This document shows, one piece after another, positions 15,563 to 24,039 of a DNA stretch of 64,000 nucleotides. The stretch covers positions 45,985-109,984 of the IMG/VR virus record IMGVR_UViG_3300044956_000431. One strand, 5' to 3'. A program made the position numbers and the translations under genes. The DNA is from a virus. Below the pieces are notes generated by a model. That model saw nothing but the letters and a program-made list of their open reading frames with translations, was not told the DNA's origin and did not search any database. Position 1 is the stretch's first letter. Every line of letters begins with the position of its first letter.

Positions 15563-16723
15563 TTACTTGAACCAGTTTTGTACAGAGCCTTGCCGAGAAA
15601 TATCATTGGTCACGCAATGAATACCACAGTCCCAAAAATACTTGTGACGGAATGGCACTACATGAACTTCGATTCCATGTCGAGCACAGGCTTTCTCCAC
15701 TTGATCGTTGTGGGTTGACACAACAATATTTTTTGGATCCATTATCAGTATGTTGACATCAAACACTGTTTCCGACACCTGGCCTACCCACTCATCAAAA
15801 TAATGATCTACCATGTGTATGAGATTGTTGTCTTGTTCAAATCCAGGTATAAACCAACGACCTTTGTTGCGTTTCATTGAAAACTCAAACTCTCGCATGT
15901 GAGCATAGTTTGACGGTGGCAAATATACCACCTCCCAATCTGGGAATGTGTCAGTATAAGTGGGTATATCATTAAGGCTAATGATAAGTCCTGGAGCAAC
16001 AGGGCAGTACACAGCATCACCATGGCCGCCAGAGTTCACTACTTTGTTCACTGTGCGAGGGAACAGTTGATTAACTTGTTTCAGTATAGCCTGTTTATCA
16101 TCGTGATATGTTTGTGTGGCAAAAAACAAGTTCTCACCAATGCGACTAACAAAGCAACCGTTGACAAAGTCTAGGTCGGTATATACAATCTCGTTACCTT
16201 GAGCACGTATTTCATCAAACACGTGATTGTAAAAACTCAACTTGCTGTCCAAATGACGTTGATCTGTTTCGCAAAACTTTGCAAACTTTTCACGAATCTC
16301 TTGAGCATGGTTAGGCCAGGCTTGGTAAAAATCATCTGGGCGTTCATAGTCTGGACAATGTACAGGTTTGTTTTGTCTGTAAAAAACTGACCAAGCATGA
16401 CTGGCATTGGGTACACGTGGTACCCAAAAACGATCTTCAATCATCAAGAAGTAGTCGCGTGGTGCAGTAGGAGGCTGGACCCACTTGCCATCAATATATA
16501 ACTCATTTAGATCGCTAGGAAACTCAGGACGATGTATGCGTACACTAAAGTGTTGGGTCAATAGCTTGATCAGTTCTTGATAATCTTCCTCTGTTTCTTC
16601 TGCCAGCCGTTCAAATCGACTGCGTGTCTCTGCGTCATTGATCCAGCTGTAGAACTCAGGAGGATAGGTAAGTCCCACTAAGCAAACCTTTAACGGATCC
16701 CAATGTTGGTATACTGAGTACAT
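15563..16723 (-). CDS. Amidinotransferase-like (pentein superfamily) protein
   Basis: 386 residues. The C-terminal motif FWDCGIHCVTNDISR (Cys366, His369, Cys370) and SGGHGDAVYC (with the catalytic-type His) match the guanidino-modifying pentein fold of glycine amidinotransferase and arginine deiminase, with PRDYFLMIEDRFW as the N-terminal substrate-binding strand (compare ARD in the family). These enzymes move or hydrolyse an amidino group, usually from arginine, through a cysteine intermediate. Related genes occur in other environmental T4-like phages. The acceptor is unknown. The gene is followed without a gap by gp62 (upstream in transcription). Confidence 0.8.
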   Translation of the reverse strand: MYSVYQHWDPLKVCLVGLTYPPEFYSWINDAETRSRFERLAEETEEDYQELIKLLTQHFSVRIHRPEFPSDLNELYIDGKWVQPPTAPRDYFLMIEDRFWVPRVPNASHAWSVFYRQNKPVHCPDYERPDDFYQAWPNHAQEIREKFAKFCETDQRHLDSKLSFYNHVFDEIRAQGNEIVYTDLDFVNGCFVSRIGENLFFATQTYHDDKQAILKQVNQLFPRTVNKVVNSGGHGDAVYCPVAPGLIISLNDIPTYTDTFPDWEVVYLPPSNYAHMREFEFSMKRNKGRWFIPGFEQDNNLIHMVDHYFDEWVGQVSETVFDVNILIMDPKNIVVSTHNDQVEKACARHGIEVHVVPFRHKYFWDCGIHCVTNDISRQGSVQNWFK

Positions 16724-17163
16724 TATTCTTTGTGTCCTTGATTTTTCAATATTTCTTTAAGTTCAGTCTTGGTCATCATGGCTGCCATGGTGTCAATGTC
16801 ACTCATCTTCATGGCTGGATATAAGTCTACAAGAGATTTCTTTATTTCATTGTTTGCTGTTTCTTTTTTCTTGGGAGCAATCCATTGATGCCTATGTGTG
16901 CCTATGCCAGGACTCACACTTGTGGCCATGAGCCACTGTAGCTTTGGATGTCGGTTTACTGCAAAGAAATGTTTGTTGAGTCGTTCGTTTGTGGCAATAA
17001 CATAGAACTCTTGTAGTTCTTTCGATCCTTGCACACTGGATCCCCAACGTATCATAAGATAGTTAGAGAACTTCTTGCGTTCTTCCTCGGTGAGACTATC
17101 GTAGAACTCTCGATCTTTACGATCAAAGCACGTCATCTCGTTTTGTATTGAGAGTTTTTCCAT
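16723..17163 (-). CDS. 62: Sliding-clamp loader small subunit, T4 gp62 homologue
   Basis: 146 residues starting MEKLSIQNEMTCFDRKDR. The ATG at 17163 overlaps the preceding stop (TAATG). The conserved pattern FDRKDREFYDSLTEEERKKF ... MIRWGSSVQG ... ERLNKHFF ... HPKLQWLMATSVSPG is that of gp62 in environmental T4-like phages. gp62 with gp44 loads the gp45 clamp onto primer-template DNA. No gp44 or gp45 gene lies in this window, so those are expected elsewhere in the genome. The end is basic and helical (ELKEILKNQGHKE). Confidence 0.85.
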   Translation of the reverse strand: MEKLSIQNEMTCFDRKDREFYDSLTEEERKKFSNYLMIRWGSSVQGSKELQEFYVIATNERLNKHFFAVNRHPKLQWLMATSVSPGIGTHRHQWIAPKKKETANNEIKKSLVDLYPAMKMSDIDTMAAMMTKTELKEILKNQGHKE

Positions 17164-17672
17164 TACCAAGCCTTGTTGTAATCTACTATCTCACAGTTAC
17201 GACTGATGTCTTTGACAAAATAAACACAATCGGGTTCTGGATCATTGTTCAGCGGTATGCACAGCATCTGTCCATTTTTTAGCTTAGGTGCAAACCACGC
17301 AACATCATGATACACGTCTACAATCTCAATGTCAAGAAAGCTGGGTCTAAAGCTGGTCAGAGGATTGAACTGAAATGCTTTGAACCCACGGTCATTGATT
17401 GATGTCAGTGGTAGCATTTCTAAATCGCCAAGGTCGGGCTCTCCAATCAGGATTTGCCAGTCAATGGGCATCTTTAAACGATGCTCGCCAATCTGTAAAA
17501 CCAACGCAGGTGAGTTAAAACTCTCTAAAAAGATTAATGGTATGTAGTGGTAGTCTGGGTCAGATGGGTCTGAGTTATCTAAAATAGCAAACCGCATGTC
17601 ATCTACTTCTTCGGGTAGCGTATCTAGATCATAGGCTTTGTTGTCTAGTGTCAATATTTTCATGTTATCCAT
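17163..17672 (-). CDS. Conserved phage protein linked to gp62
   Basis: 169 residues starting MDNMKILTLDNKAYDL. It is acidic, beta-rich and without cysteine motifs. Stretches such as DDMRFAILDNSDPSDPDYHYIPL, split here as DDMRFAILDNSD and DYHYIPLIFLES, and LPLTSINDRGFKAF look strongly conserved and recall a protein next to gp62 in other T4-like phages. TAATG overlaps couple it to both neighbours. The position suggests a replication-linked role, but none is known to me. Confidence 0.75.
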   Translation of the reverse strand: MDNMKILTLDNKAYDLDTLPEEVDDMRFAILDNSDPSDPDYHYIPLIFLESFNSPALVLQIGEHRLKMPIDWQILIGEPDLGDLEMLPLTSINDRGFKAFQFNPLTSFRPSFLDIEIVDVYHDVAWFAPKLKNGQMLCIPLNNDPEPDCVYFVKDISRNCEIVDYNKAW

Positions 17673-18286
17673 TATACAATATTATTACGTATTCCGCGAC
17701 CAAGGATCACTCCGTAATCGCCGGATTTTATAATTTGATAACCATTGATTATCAAATACGGTACCACAGCACCGCCCTTGCCTGTATAAACTGCATTGTG
17801 CTCATAGGTGTCGTCCACACAGATAATACTCTTTGTTGCCATGCTAGGTAACAGGCCCATTATCTGACTGAGATGATTAACTTGGCAGTTGATATTGGTC
17901 ATATCTATACCCATTTTGCAATACCAGGCCTGCTGTTGTCTCATATTATCGCTGGGCTTGTGTGATTCCCAATCCCAATCAAAGTTATCCAGATACAACA
18001 CTTTGATAAGTTGGTGGCGTTGGTCAAACCGCTGACACCATTCAGTGGCATTGGCGCAGGTAAACTCTACTCTTTGCAAGTGGTCTGTATTTACAGTCTT
18101 GATCACACGATGGTAAGCTTCTGGATCTATGTCCACGGTGATCAATCTAGAGTTGTGTGTATTGGCCAGGTCAGCAAAATATGCTGTGCTACCTTCCCAA
18201 CGGTCACTGCCTAGTTCTACAATGACTTCATTACAATCAAACTCACCTAGTAAATATTGCCCAACTTCTCGAAACAGTGTGCCCAT
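17672..18286 (-). CDS. Class I SAM-dependent methyltransferase-like protein
   Basis: 204 residues starting MGTLFREVGQYLLG; the ATG at 18286 overlaps the preceding stop (TAATG), and a GTG further upstream is less likely. VIVELGSDRWEGSTAYFADL is the Gly-rich SAM-binding motif I, LITVDIDPEAY gives the acidic end of strand 2, and LYLDNFDWDW and ICVDDTYEHN follow as later strands. The layout resembles small-molecule or sugar O-methyltransferases of the phage type; the substrate is unknown. It is cotranscribed with UvsW. Confidence 0.75.
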   Translation of the reverse strand: MGTLFREVGQYLLGEFDCNEVIVELGSDRWEGSTAYFADLANTHNSRLITVDIDPEAYHRVIKTVNTDHLQRVEFTCANATEWCQRFDQRHQLIKVLYLDNFDWDWESHKPSDNMRQQQAWYCKMGIDMTNINCQVNHLSQIMGLLPSMATKSIICVDDTYEHNAVYTGKGGAVVPYLIINGYQIIKSGDYGVILGRGIRNNIV

Positions 18287-19752
18287 TATGTGGTCATCCA
18301 CTCAAGTTTTTCGTGCGTGAAAGGATAACGAGCTTCTTTGTAATAGGCTTTACGTTTGGTTAAATGTCTTTTCGCAAACTTGCAGGTGGATGTAATGTCC
18401 CAGATTTGTACATGGTCTTTATCCTTTGCTTTTCTAATACCGCGCCCAATGCTCTGTATAACTCGTACAAAGCTCTTTCCGGGTTCCACAAGCACCAGAT
18501 TGAAAATCCTAGGAATGTTAATACCAACAGCGGCCACACCGTAAGTAGCAACAATAATTTTATCAATAGCTTGAGCCACTTCATCGTATTCATCTTGTCT
18601 ATCCTTTGCCTTGGTTGCACCTGATACAAATACAGCACGTTCGCCCAGCCGTTTGACCAACTCTTGTCCAGCCGTAATACGGTCAACTAGCACAAGAGTG
18701 TTTCCTGTTTCATTAACTTGACGTATAAGGTCTGCCATGGTATCAAGTCTACCAGATTCTTCTAACAGATACTTTAGTTCACTTTGATAGTTGGTATATT
18801 CAACATGATCAACCAGCTGTACAATGTTTACATGGCACTGAGCCAACACACCCTTATCTTGTAGTTCTGCGGCTGCCAATCTGCTGACAACAGGCCCAAG
18901 ACTCACATGAATAGCCTGAAACTCAAAGTCCTCTTTGGGTACTGTTCCTGTGAGGCCCCAGCGAATTGGCACTCGCGACATTACGCCAGTGAGTAGAGTT
19001 TTCAGTGCGTCGGCTTTGGCCATGTGTACTTCGTCTACCATAACGCATACAACATCTTCCAAGAACTCACCAATGGTACAATCTGTAGTTCCTGACTTGG
19101 TATTCTTTAACAGTACGTTAAGACTTTGCCAAGTACAGATGGTATGTGTTTTACTCCATTCTTTTCTGTCGCCAAAGTACACCCCAACGTCTAGCCTTAG
19201 ATTGCGATAGTCTTTTTCTGTTTGTGTAACAAGACTTTTATTGGGCACAATCACCAGGCTACGGCCATAGGGTTCCACAGCATGACTTAGTGTAGCTGTC
19301 ATTAGAGTCTTGCCAGCGCCCGTGGCAATCTCTTGAATACACTGTGGGTTACTTAGAAAGTTGTTGACTATTTCAACTTGATAGTCTCGCAACATAATGG
19401 GTTCACCGGTCTGTGGATGCCCTGTGGGCCAGGTCTTGTTGGCAAAAGTATTTTCTGTGATTGTTGGAAACTCAAAGGTAATAGAATACTCTCTCTGATC
19501 ATCTAGTTCAATGTCATAGTTGTATTCTTCTAATATGGGTATAATTTCAGGTAATAGGTTTACATAACTACTGCCGCCCAGTTGGAAAAAGGATACCTTA
19601 CCGTCCCATCGTCCCAATCTCACTGCTGGTAGATACCTTGCATAAGGAACATCATATTTGAACCGCTTGACCAGAGTTCGTCGAACGTCTAGCTCTAGTC
19701 CTTCTATTTTGACGTTTACTTCGTCTTGTATGATTAGTCGTGCAGTTCTCAT
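18286..19752 (-). CDS. uvsW: RNA-DNA and DNA helicase, T4 UvsW homologue
   Basis: 488 residues. An N-terminal domain (1-110) precedes a superfamily-2 helicase core: Walker A ATGAGKT at 143-149, DEVH at 240-243, LTGTVPKED (motif III region), and QSIGRGIRK (motif VI) near 440. T4 UvsW unwinds R-loops and branched DNA and helps shift phage replication to the recombination-dependent mode. TAATG overlaps couple it to its neighbours. Assignment is firm from the order of motifs and overall length (T4 UvsW 503 residues). Confidence 0.93.
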   Translation of the reverse strand: MRTARLIIQDEVNVKIEGLELDVRRTLVKRFKYDVPYARYLPAVRLGRWDGKVSFFQLGGSSYVNLLPEIIPILEEYNYDIELDDQREYSITFEFPTITENTFANKTWPTGHPQTGEPIMLRDYQVEIVNNFLSNPQCIQEIATGAGKTLMTATLSHAVEPYGRSLVIVPNKSLVTQTEKDYRNLRLDVGVYFGDRKEWSKTHTICTWQSLNVLLKNTKSGTTDCTIGEFLEDVVCVMVDEVHMAKADALKTLLTGVMSRVPIRWGLTGTVPKEDFEFQAIHVSLGPVVSRLAAAELQDKGVLAQCHVNIVQLVDHVEYTNYQSELKYLLEESGRLDTMADLIRQVNETGNTLVLVDRITAGQELVKRLGERAVFVSGATKAKDRQDEYDEVAQAIDKIIVATYGVAAVGINIPRIFNLVLVEPGKSFVRVIQSIGRGIRKAKDKDHVQIWDITSTCKFAKRHLTKRKAYYKEARYPFTHEKLEWMTT

Positions 19753-20570
19753 TAAATGATTGCCAAAGAAAAATAGTTATCTTGTATTGTAACATTTTTT
19801 GTAACTATATTCCTAGCCGAAGGAAGTTGTTTTTGCCACCCTACTAGATTTGCGATTGGTTGAGTATATCCGTGTGGTACTAAGTTTTGTTTCTTGCACC
19901 AGTCAAGAAACTCTGTTGGAGGGTCGACTCGGTATGGTTTTACCAGATTCATACCTAAAAATGCATCTATGTTGTCCCAGTTATTTGAGTCTCTAGAAGC
20001 ATCTGCACTGTCGTCCATCCACTGAAACTGTTCATAGGCATTACGACCGTGCCCAGGATATTCAAGATATAGATGACAAACTTGCCACTGTTGTATTTGA
20101 TTTTGAAAAGGATTCGGCACTCGCCAGTGAGTGTTGTCTCTAAATCGATATTGAAAAGATTGTTCTATTAGATGTATATGGCAGTTCATCTCTTGATAGG
20201 CCTCATAATATTTCTTATCAAGTTTATACAATAGCTCAGTAAAACGTGGTTGGTTGTATCTAGTTTCTGCCCAATCCTTGTGAAGTTTGTTTAGCTGTGC
20301 TTGATCAAACCAGTCTGTAGGCAAATCAAATCTTGGAAGTTTAAGTTTACCCAGTACCTCATTTACTGTGCTAATGTATGCAATCTCTTGCTCAATCAGT
20401 ATCAACGTGTCGCTAGGCTTTGTTATTTCGTCGATTACTTGATCGCCCAGGATGTATCTATTCTGCCCAATCGAGTTACTTTGCTCAACAAACCAAGCAG
20501 TTAGATCTTTGCTGACAACATCAAAAAACAGTTCGTCTTGAGTTGCATTCCAAGTTAGTTTTAATCTCAT
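19752..20570 (-). CDS. Conserved phage protein, paralogue of 33460-34362
   Basis: 272 residues starting MRLKLTWNATQDELFF. It shares with the protein at 33460-34362 the pattern FDQAQLNKLHKDW ... CHIHLIEQSFQ ... AYEQFQWMDD ... FLGMNLVKPY ... DWCKKQNLVPHG, over most of the length. The family has no recognised enzyme motif. It is rich in aromatic residues and probably helical in the middle. A CTTAAATA box lies 25 bp upstream, after the terminator of the AAA ATPase gene. Function unknown. Confidence 0.75.
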   Translation of the reverse strand: MRLKLTWNATQDELFFDVVSKDLTAWFVEQSNSIGQNRYILGDQVIDEITKPSDTLILIEQEIAYISTVNEVLGKLKLPRFDLPTDWFDQAQLNKLHKDWAETRYNQPRFTELLYKLDKKYYEAYQEMNCHIHLIEQSFQYRFRDNTHWRVPNPFQNQIQQWQVCHLYLEYPGHGRNAYEQFQWMDDSADASRDSNNWDNIDAFLGMNLVKPYRVDPPTEFLDWCKKQNLVPHGYTQPIANLVGWQKQLPSARNIVTKNVTIQDNYFSLAII

Positions 20571-20595
20571 AATGATCTTTTACTATAAAGGAATG

Positions 20596-20603
20596 TATTT
20601 AAG
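20596..20603 (-). promoter_or_regulatory. T4-late-like promoter box (CTTAAATA)
   Basis: 25 bp before the ATG at 20570 and just after the terminator at 20605-20640. The Shine-Dalgarno is weak. A moderate call based on position. Confidence 0.4.
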
Positions 20604-20604
20604 A

Positions 20605-20640
20605 AGTCAAAAAAACAGGCACCGTTTTATGGGTGCCTGT
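20605..20640 (-). terminator. Rho-independent terminator
   Basis: A 9-bp stem (20615-20623 with 20632-20640, ACAGGCACC arms) followed on the minus strand by seven T. It lies 55 bp after the stop of the AAA ATPase gene and ends that unit. Confidence 0.9.
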
Positions 20641-20694
20641 GTAAAAGTTGGAATGTCTAGGAGCTAGACTATTGATGACACTCCAACAATACTG

Positions 20695-21717
20695 TTAGTG
20701 TTTCATAACAGTATTTTCTGCCAGTGCTCGCCAGTTGGCGCTCACTTTAGTTAGATCCGCAATCTTCAGCGCCATACGCAGGCTCATTTCGCGGAGTTGA
20801 TCTTTGTTCTCGTCCATGAACTGCAGGATCTCATCACCTTGCTCGGGTGTGAAGTCATAGTCGTTAAACAGTTGACCCTGACGGAAGATTTGCTTGATAC
20901 GCAGGAACTTGTCACGCATGGTGTCCAAGGTCAGATCCAAGAAGTGACAACGACTTTGCAGAGCTTCAAGGTGATCTTGCAGTTTCTTGCTCTTGAGGTG
21001 ATCAAACTTCAAATTGGTAATAAAGATTGCAGAACCTTTGAAGTCAAAAGTGTCAGGCACGCCTTCACGACGCAACATGGCACTGTCTGAGTTCCAGCAG
21101 ATACGACGCTTCTTGCCAGAGTCCAGGGCGGCTTTGAGGATGTTCAGTGCCACATCGTCCTGGAAAACAGAGTCACAGTCGTCAAACACTAGAACGTTGT
21201 TAGGATCACTGTGACGATACAGAGTGCAGTACAGTCCAATGGGAGTCATTGCACCTTTAATCACTGCGTACTTGATCTTGCGACCGCTGAGCTGATCAAA
21301 CAGGCCGGACTTTTGCAGCTGATACTCAACCCCGTAGGATTTACCCACACCAGGAGGGCCAACTACAATCATAGCACGGATGTCGCCAGCAATAGCGGCC
21401 TTGGTCATGTCGTCAAGAATATTGAAACGCTGTTCAATACGAGCCATGACTTCTTCGTCTGTTTCAACCTGGACGGGTTGTTTGAACTCAACTACTTTGT
21501 CTGCTTTGCCCATGGGCTCTCCGTCTACAAACTCGATGTTATTGATGCTATCAACACGAACACGGATTTCGTCGGGGAAACCCGGAAAATAGTCACCATT
21601 GGCCACGGTTACATAGTTACCCTTGGCACTGGTTGTGAAGTCTTTCACCAACGCAAAGGTAGCGTTGACGATGGGTTTGTTGCGGTAAACACCGTCAATG
21701 ATACGAACTGTGCTCAT
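20695..21717 (-). CDS. AAA-type ATPase, early gene
   Basis: 340 residues. Residues 1-75 form a beta-rich N-terminal domain (RIIDGVYRNKPIVNATFALV). The ATPase core has Walker A at 120-127 (GPPGVGKS), Walker B VLVFDDCDSVF near 175-185, sensor-like FITNLKFD, and a C-terminal helical part. It resembles AAA ATPases of environmental T4-like phages rather than the clamp loader gp44 (no SRC or typical gp44 motifs). Three tandem consensus sigma70 promoters, a good Shine-Dalgarno (AGGAG) and a terminator make it a strong stand-alone early gene. Its target is unknown. Confidence 0.85.
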   Translation of the reverse strand: MSTVRIIDGVYRNKPIVNATFALVKDFTTSAKGNYVTVANGDYFPGFPDEIRVRVDSINNIEFVDGEPMGKADKVVEFKQPVQVETDEEVMARIEQRFNILDDMTKAAIAGDIRAMIVVGPPGVGKSYGVEYQLQKSGLFDQLSGRKIKYAVIKGAMTPIGLYCTLYRHSDPNNVLVFDDCDSVFQDDVALNILKAALDSGKKRRICWNSDSAMLRREGVPDTFDFKGSAIFITNLKFDHLKSKKLQDHLEALQSRCHFLDLTLDTMRDKFLRIKQIFRQGQLFNDYDFTPEQGDEILQFMDENKDQLREMSLRMALKIADLTKVSANWRALAENTVMKH

Positions 21718-21749
21718 TTAGTCTGCTCCTAAAATGATTGTGAACTTGT

Positions 21750-21778
21750 ATTGTATGCTAGTGCTCTTTTTGTGTCAA
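21750..21778 (-). promoter_or_regulatory. Sigma70-type promoter of the AAA ATPase gene (proximal)
   Basis: TTGACA - 17 bp - TACAAT on the minus strand, 33 bp before the ATG at 21717. Confidence 0.9.
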
Positions 21779-21816
21779 CGGCGCTGGGCACACAACCTTT
21801 TACTTACTATACCATT

Positions 21817-21845
21817 ATTGTAGCAAAATGGGCATTTCTGGTCAA
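21817..21845 (-). promoter_or_regulatory. Sigma70-type promoter of the AAA ATPase gene (middle)
   Basis: TTGACC - 17 bp - TACAAT on the minus strand; second of three tandem sites sharing flanking sequence with the distal one. Confidence 0.88.
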
Positions 21846-21904
21846 CCTTTTGTTTTTGCTGGATTTTGTGGCTTTTTTTTGCAATATTTTTACTGTGCGC
21901 TTAT

Positions 21905-21933
21905 ATTGTAGCATTAAGCGCATTTTTGGTCAA
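21905..21933 (-). promoter_or_regulatory. Sigma70-type promoter of the AAA ATPase gene (distal)
   Basis: TTGACC - 17 bp - TACAAT on the minus strand, directly below the terminator of the upstream gene. Confidence 0.88.
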
Positions 21934-21961
21934 CCATAAAAAAAGGGCTGTAAACAGCCCT
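21934..21961 (-). terminator. Rho-independent terminator
   Basis: An 8-bp stem (21944-21951 with 21954-21961, AGGGCTGT arms) followed on the minus strand by a run of seven T. It closes the small late gene at 21983-22378, so that the early promoters downstream are insulated. Confidence 0.88.
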
Positions 21962-21982
21962 ATTTTGTTGCTGGTCTGTGGA

Positions 21983-22378
21983 TTACAATATTGTGCCCAC
22001 CGGATGATTTACCATAGTAAATGTAATAGTTTCGCCAGCGCTGACTTCAAAATACCATCCTGCCCAATCTTTTGCTGGCACAAATCCAACATGCGAATCA
22101 GGTTGTTCAGGGAGTTGTCCGTTGATTAATATATTTTTACGCATGTCACACTGAGCATCTCCCAAAGCGGCACCCACGGTAACAATGCCTGAAGTCACTG
22201 CAATACTGACGGATGCAGTATCATTGTCTGCGGCCGCCCAATCAAAAGTCAACAGGTCAATTTCAGAATCCAATGGCAAACCTTGGCCTACAGGTCCGCT
22301 GTGTACTAATGTGCCGTTGCTTAATGCCGTGATAGCTGCCGGTGTAGAGAATATTCTTCCTAATATAGTTACTTGCAT
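21983..22378 (-). CDS. Probable small virion protein, own late promoter and terminator
   Basis: About 131 residues starting MQVTILGRIFSTPAAIT. The ATG at 22378 has an AGGA Shine-Dalgarno; an ATG at 22393 would leave no room after the late box at 22409-22416. The protein is beta-rich and Ala/Thr/Val-rich, with a likely jelly-roll or Ig-like look (SGIVTVGAALGD, GWYFEVSAGETITFTMV). Like the gene at 3656-4039 it forms a single-gene unit with a perfect late promoter and terminator, which suggests abundant expression and a structural role. No homologue named. Confidence 0.75.
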   Translation of the reverse strand: MQVTILGRIFSTPAAITALSNGTLVHSGPVGQGLPLDSEIDLLTFDWAAADNDTASVSIAVTSGIVTVGAALGDAQCDMRKNILINGQLPEQPDSHVGFVPAKDWAGWYFEVSAGETITFTMVNHPVGTIL

Positions 22379-22408
22379 AGTGAATCCTTTCAATAAAATT
22401 CATAGTAA

Positions 22409-22416
22409 TATTTATA
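22409..22416 (-). promoter_or_regulatory. T4-late-type promoter (TATAAATA)
   Basis: A perfect consensus 30 bp before the ATG at 22378; it decides the start against the upstream ATG at 22393. Confidence 0.8.
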
Positions 22417-22422
22417 CCAAAC

Positions 22423-23190
22423 TTATTTCCAATGCTGTAAAATAGTGGTATCATTGACTTGATGCGGCTTTGGATGCCCGTGAAATATCATTACACTAGT
22501 ATCCGGCAACAATGTTGTGCCTGTGCCAGGAGTTCGATGCTTGCGGTGTTGAAAATCATATCCACCATCTAGCAGTTCCCAGCGCCAGCTTTTTACACGA
22601 GTTTGATCAAAATAGCTTACCTGATCAATGGCTATTTTTTCCTGTATATAATCCTGATCGCCGTGCCAGGAAGATCTACGGTGTGCAATATCCCCGGGCT
22701 CAAATTCTCTATAGATATGATTGAAACGTGCTGGGTCAAACCACATCATAGACGAGTTAATAGTAGCTCGTGTTGGGCGAAAAAGATATTTGAAATCTTG
22801 CACTGCCCAGAGTTTGTCTGTTGAAAGCTGCCATATCCAGTCTATGTTGCCTGTAATCACTGTGTCAAGATCAAAATACAACAACGGTCCAGAATGGTAT
22901 CTGTTATCAAATAGCTGTAATTTATACCACCAACTGCGCTTGGGCCCACGTATACCCGACCATTCTTGCAAAGGATGATGTATCATATGCCCAGGAACCA
23001 CTCTATTTTTTTCTGTGTACACATGCATGCGTACAACGGGAGTGAGATTGCGGCATAGGCTGTTGTATAGCCGTTCTACGTAGACCCATTGATACAGCAC
23101 ATCATGAATAAGACATGCGCAATCAATGATTGTAGGCATAGTTGGTTGCAGTCCCAACTTCCTGGCTCTTTTTTCTTCTTTGGTTTCCAT
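22423..23190 (-). CDS. Glycosyltransferase-like protein (DxD type)
   Basis: 255 residues starting METKEEKRARKLGLQ; the ATG overlaps the preceding stop (ATGA). LLYFDLDTVITGNID carries the metal-binding DxD motif of retaining glycosyltransferases (GT8/GT-A-like), with WHGDQDYIQEKI and MIFHGHPKPHQV as later conserved motifs. It would transfer a sugar from a nucleotide sugar to an unknown acceptor. It is the downstream-most gene of an operon with the gene at 23190-24038. The substrate may be virion protein or host surface glycan. Confidence 0.75.
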   Translation of the reverse strand: METKEEKRARKLGLQPTMPTIIDCACLIHDVLYQWVYVERLYNSLCRNLTPVVRMHVYTEKNRVVPGHMIHHPLQEWSGIRGPKRSWWYKLQLFDNRYHSGPLLYFDLDTVITGNIDWIWQLSTDKLWAVQDFKYLFRPTRATINSSMMWFDPARFNHIYREFEPGDIAHRRSSWHGDQDYIQEKIAIDQVSYFDQTRVKSWRWELLDGGYDFQHRKHRTPGTGTTLLPDTSVMIFHGHPKPHQVNDTTILQHWK

Positions 23191-24038
23191 CAGGTGTATA
23201 ATCTTGATTCTAGTCTTTGATACCAGGCGCCTTGAGATATTTCATCAACGGTATATTCTGTGTGGCATATTTCTACCAGCCACTGAGATCGATCTATTTG
23301 ACAAGGACGTTCGATATCTTGTAATGCTGTACTTACCGGCCATGCCAAACTGGTTTGATCTACTATTGTTTTAGTTCCTGCCAGCGCCGCCTGTATTCCT
23401 GGTCCAGCATTATAGTTTACCATGGCATAGCAATCAAATGCAAGATCGTAACTGTCGTAAGTGTTGATGATTTTTTTTGGAAGTTCTATATATACTTTGT
23501 TTGTCAATCTTAGCTTTGAAAAATTCAACGGAGACCTAGGATGCGGACGAACAGCAATGGGTCTATCTGTGACCGATTTCAGTTGGGAAATATTTTGATT
23601 TATCCATTGTTCGATGCTGTCTAAGGAGGCTGTTTGTAAACTTTTGGCATGCTGTGCGGCTATAACGATCTTGGGATTCCTAGAAGTATTGTTGAGTAAG
23701 TCAATGCCCAGTTTACCTGGGCGAGTCCAATCGAGATTTTGTTGATGCCCATAAAAACCCAATGCTGTGATAGAATCAACTGCTATCTTCCAAGTGATGT
23801 TTCGTCGGAGAGTACCTACATCTAGAATGATGACTGGCTTGTTGTGTTTTTTATAATGGTTCCAAATATGTTGATTTGGTTGCATACGACCATTCCAAAG
23901 CACAGACCAAATCACTGCCACATCAGCGTCTAAGGAGTTTTTGATCAGAGAAAAATATCGCCCGGCGCTGTTGAGAAATGCGGCAAGCACGGGCCCAGAG
24001 TTAAGAGCAGTATAATCTGGAAAGTAGGCCAGTTTCAT
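23190..24038 (-). CDS. Glycosyltransferase-like protein, paralogue of 24819-25748
   Basis: 282 residues starting MKLAYFPDYTALNSG at the ATG 24038. An upstream ATG at 24101 is rejected because it crosses a divergent promoter. RPIAVRPHPRSPLNF and MVNYNAGPGIQAALAGTKT match the C-terminal nucleotide-sugar-binding region of capsule-type glycosyltransferases, and the protein at 24819-25748 has the same pattern (RPIVIRMHPGDG, VGYNSTPNVVAVIEG). A palindromic TAAATA element immediately precedes the start, so the mRNA is predicted to be nearly leaderless. Acceptor unknown. Confidence 0.7.
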   Translation of the reverse strand: MKLAYFPDYTALNSGPVLAAFLNSAGRYFSLIKNSLDADVAVIWSVLWNGRMQPNQHIWNHYKKHNKPVIILDVGTLRRNITWKIAVDSITALGFYGHQQNLDWTRPGKLGIDLLNNTSRNPKIVIAAQHAKSLQTASLDSIEQWINQNISQLKSVTDRPIAVRPHPRSPLNFSKLRLTNKVYIELPKKIINTYDSYDLAFDCYAMVNYNAGPGIQAALAGTKTIVDQTSLAWPVSTALQDIERPCQIDRSQWLVEICHTEYTVDEISQGAWYQRLESRLYT

Positions 24039-24039
24039 T

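Noticed and set aside
20695-21717. Clamp loader large subunit gp44
   Set aside because: It is an AAA ATPase but has a distinct beta-rich N-terminal domain and lacks the gp44 motif pattern; gp62 is also not adjacent.
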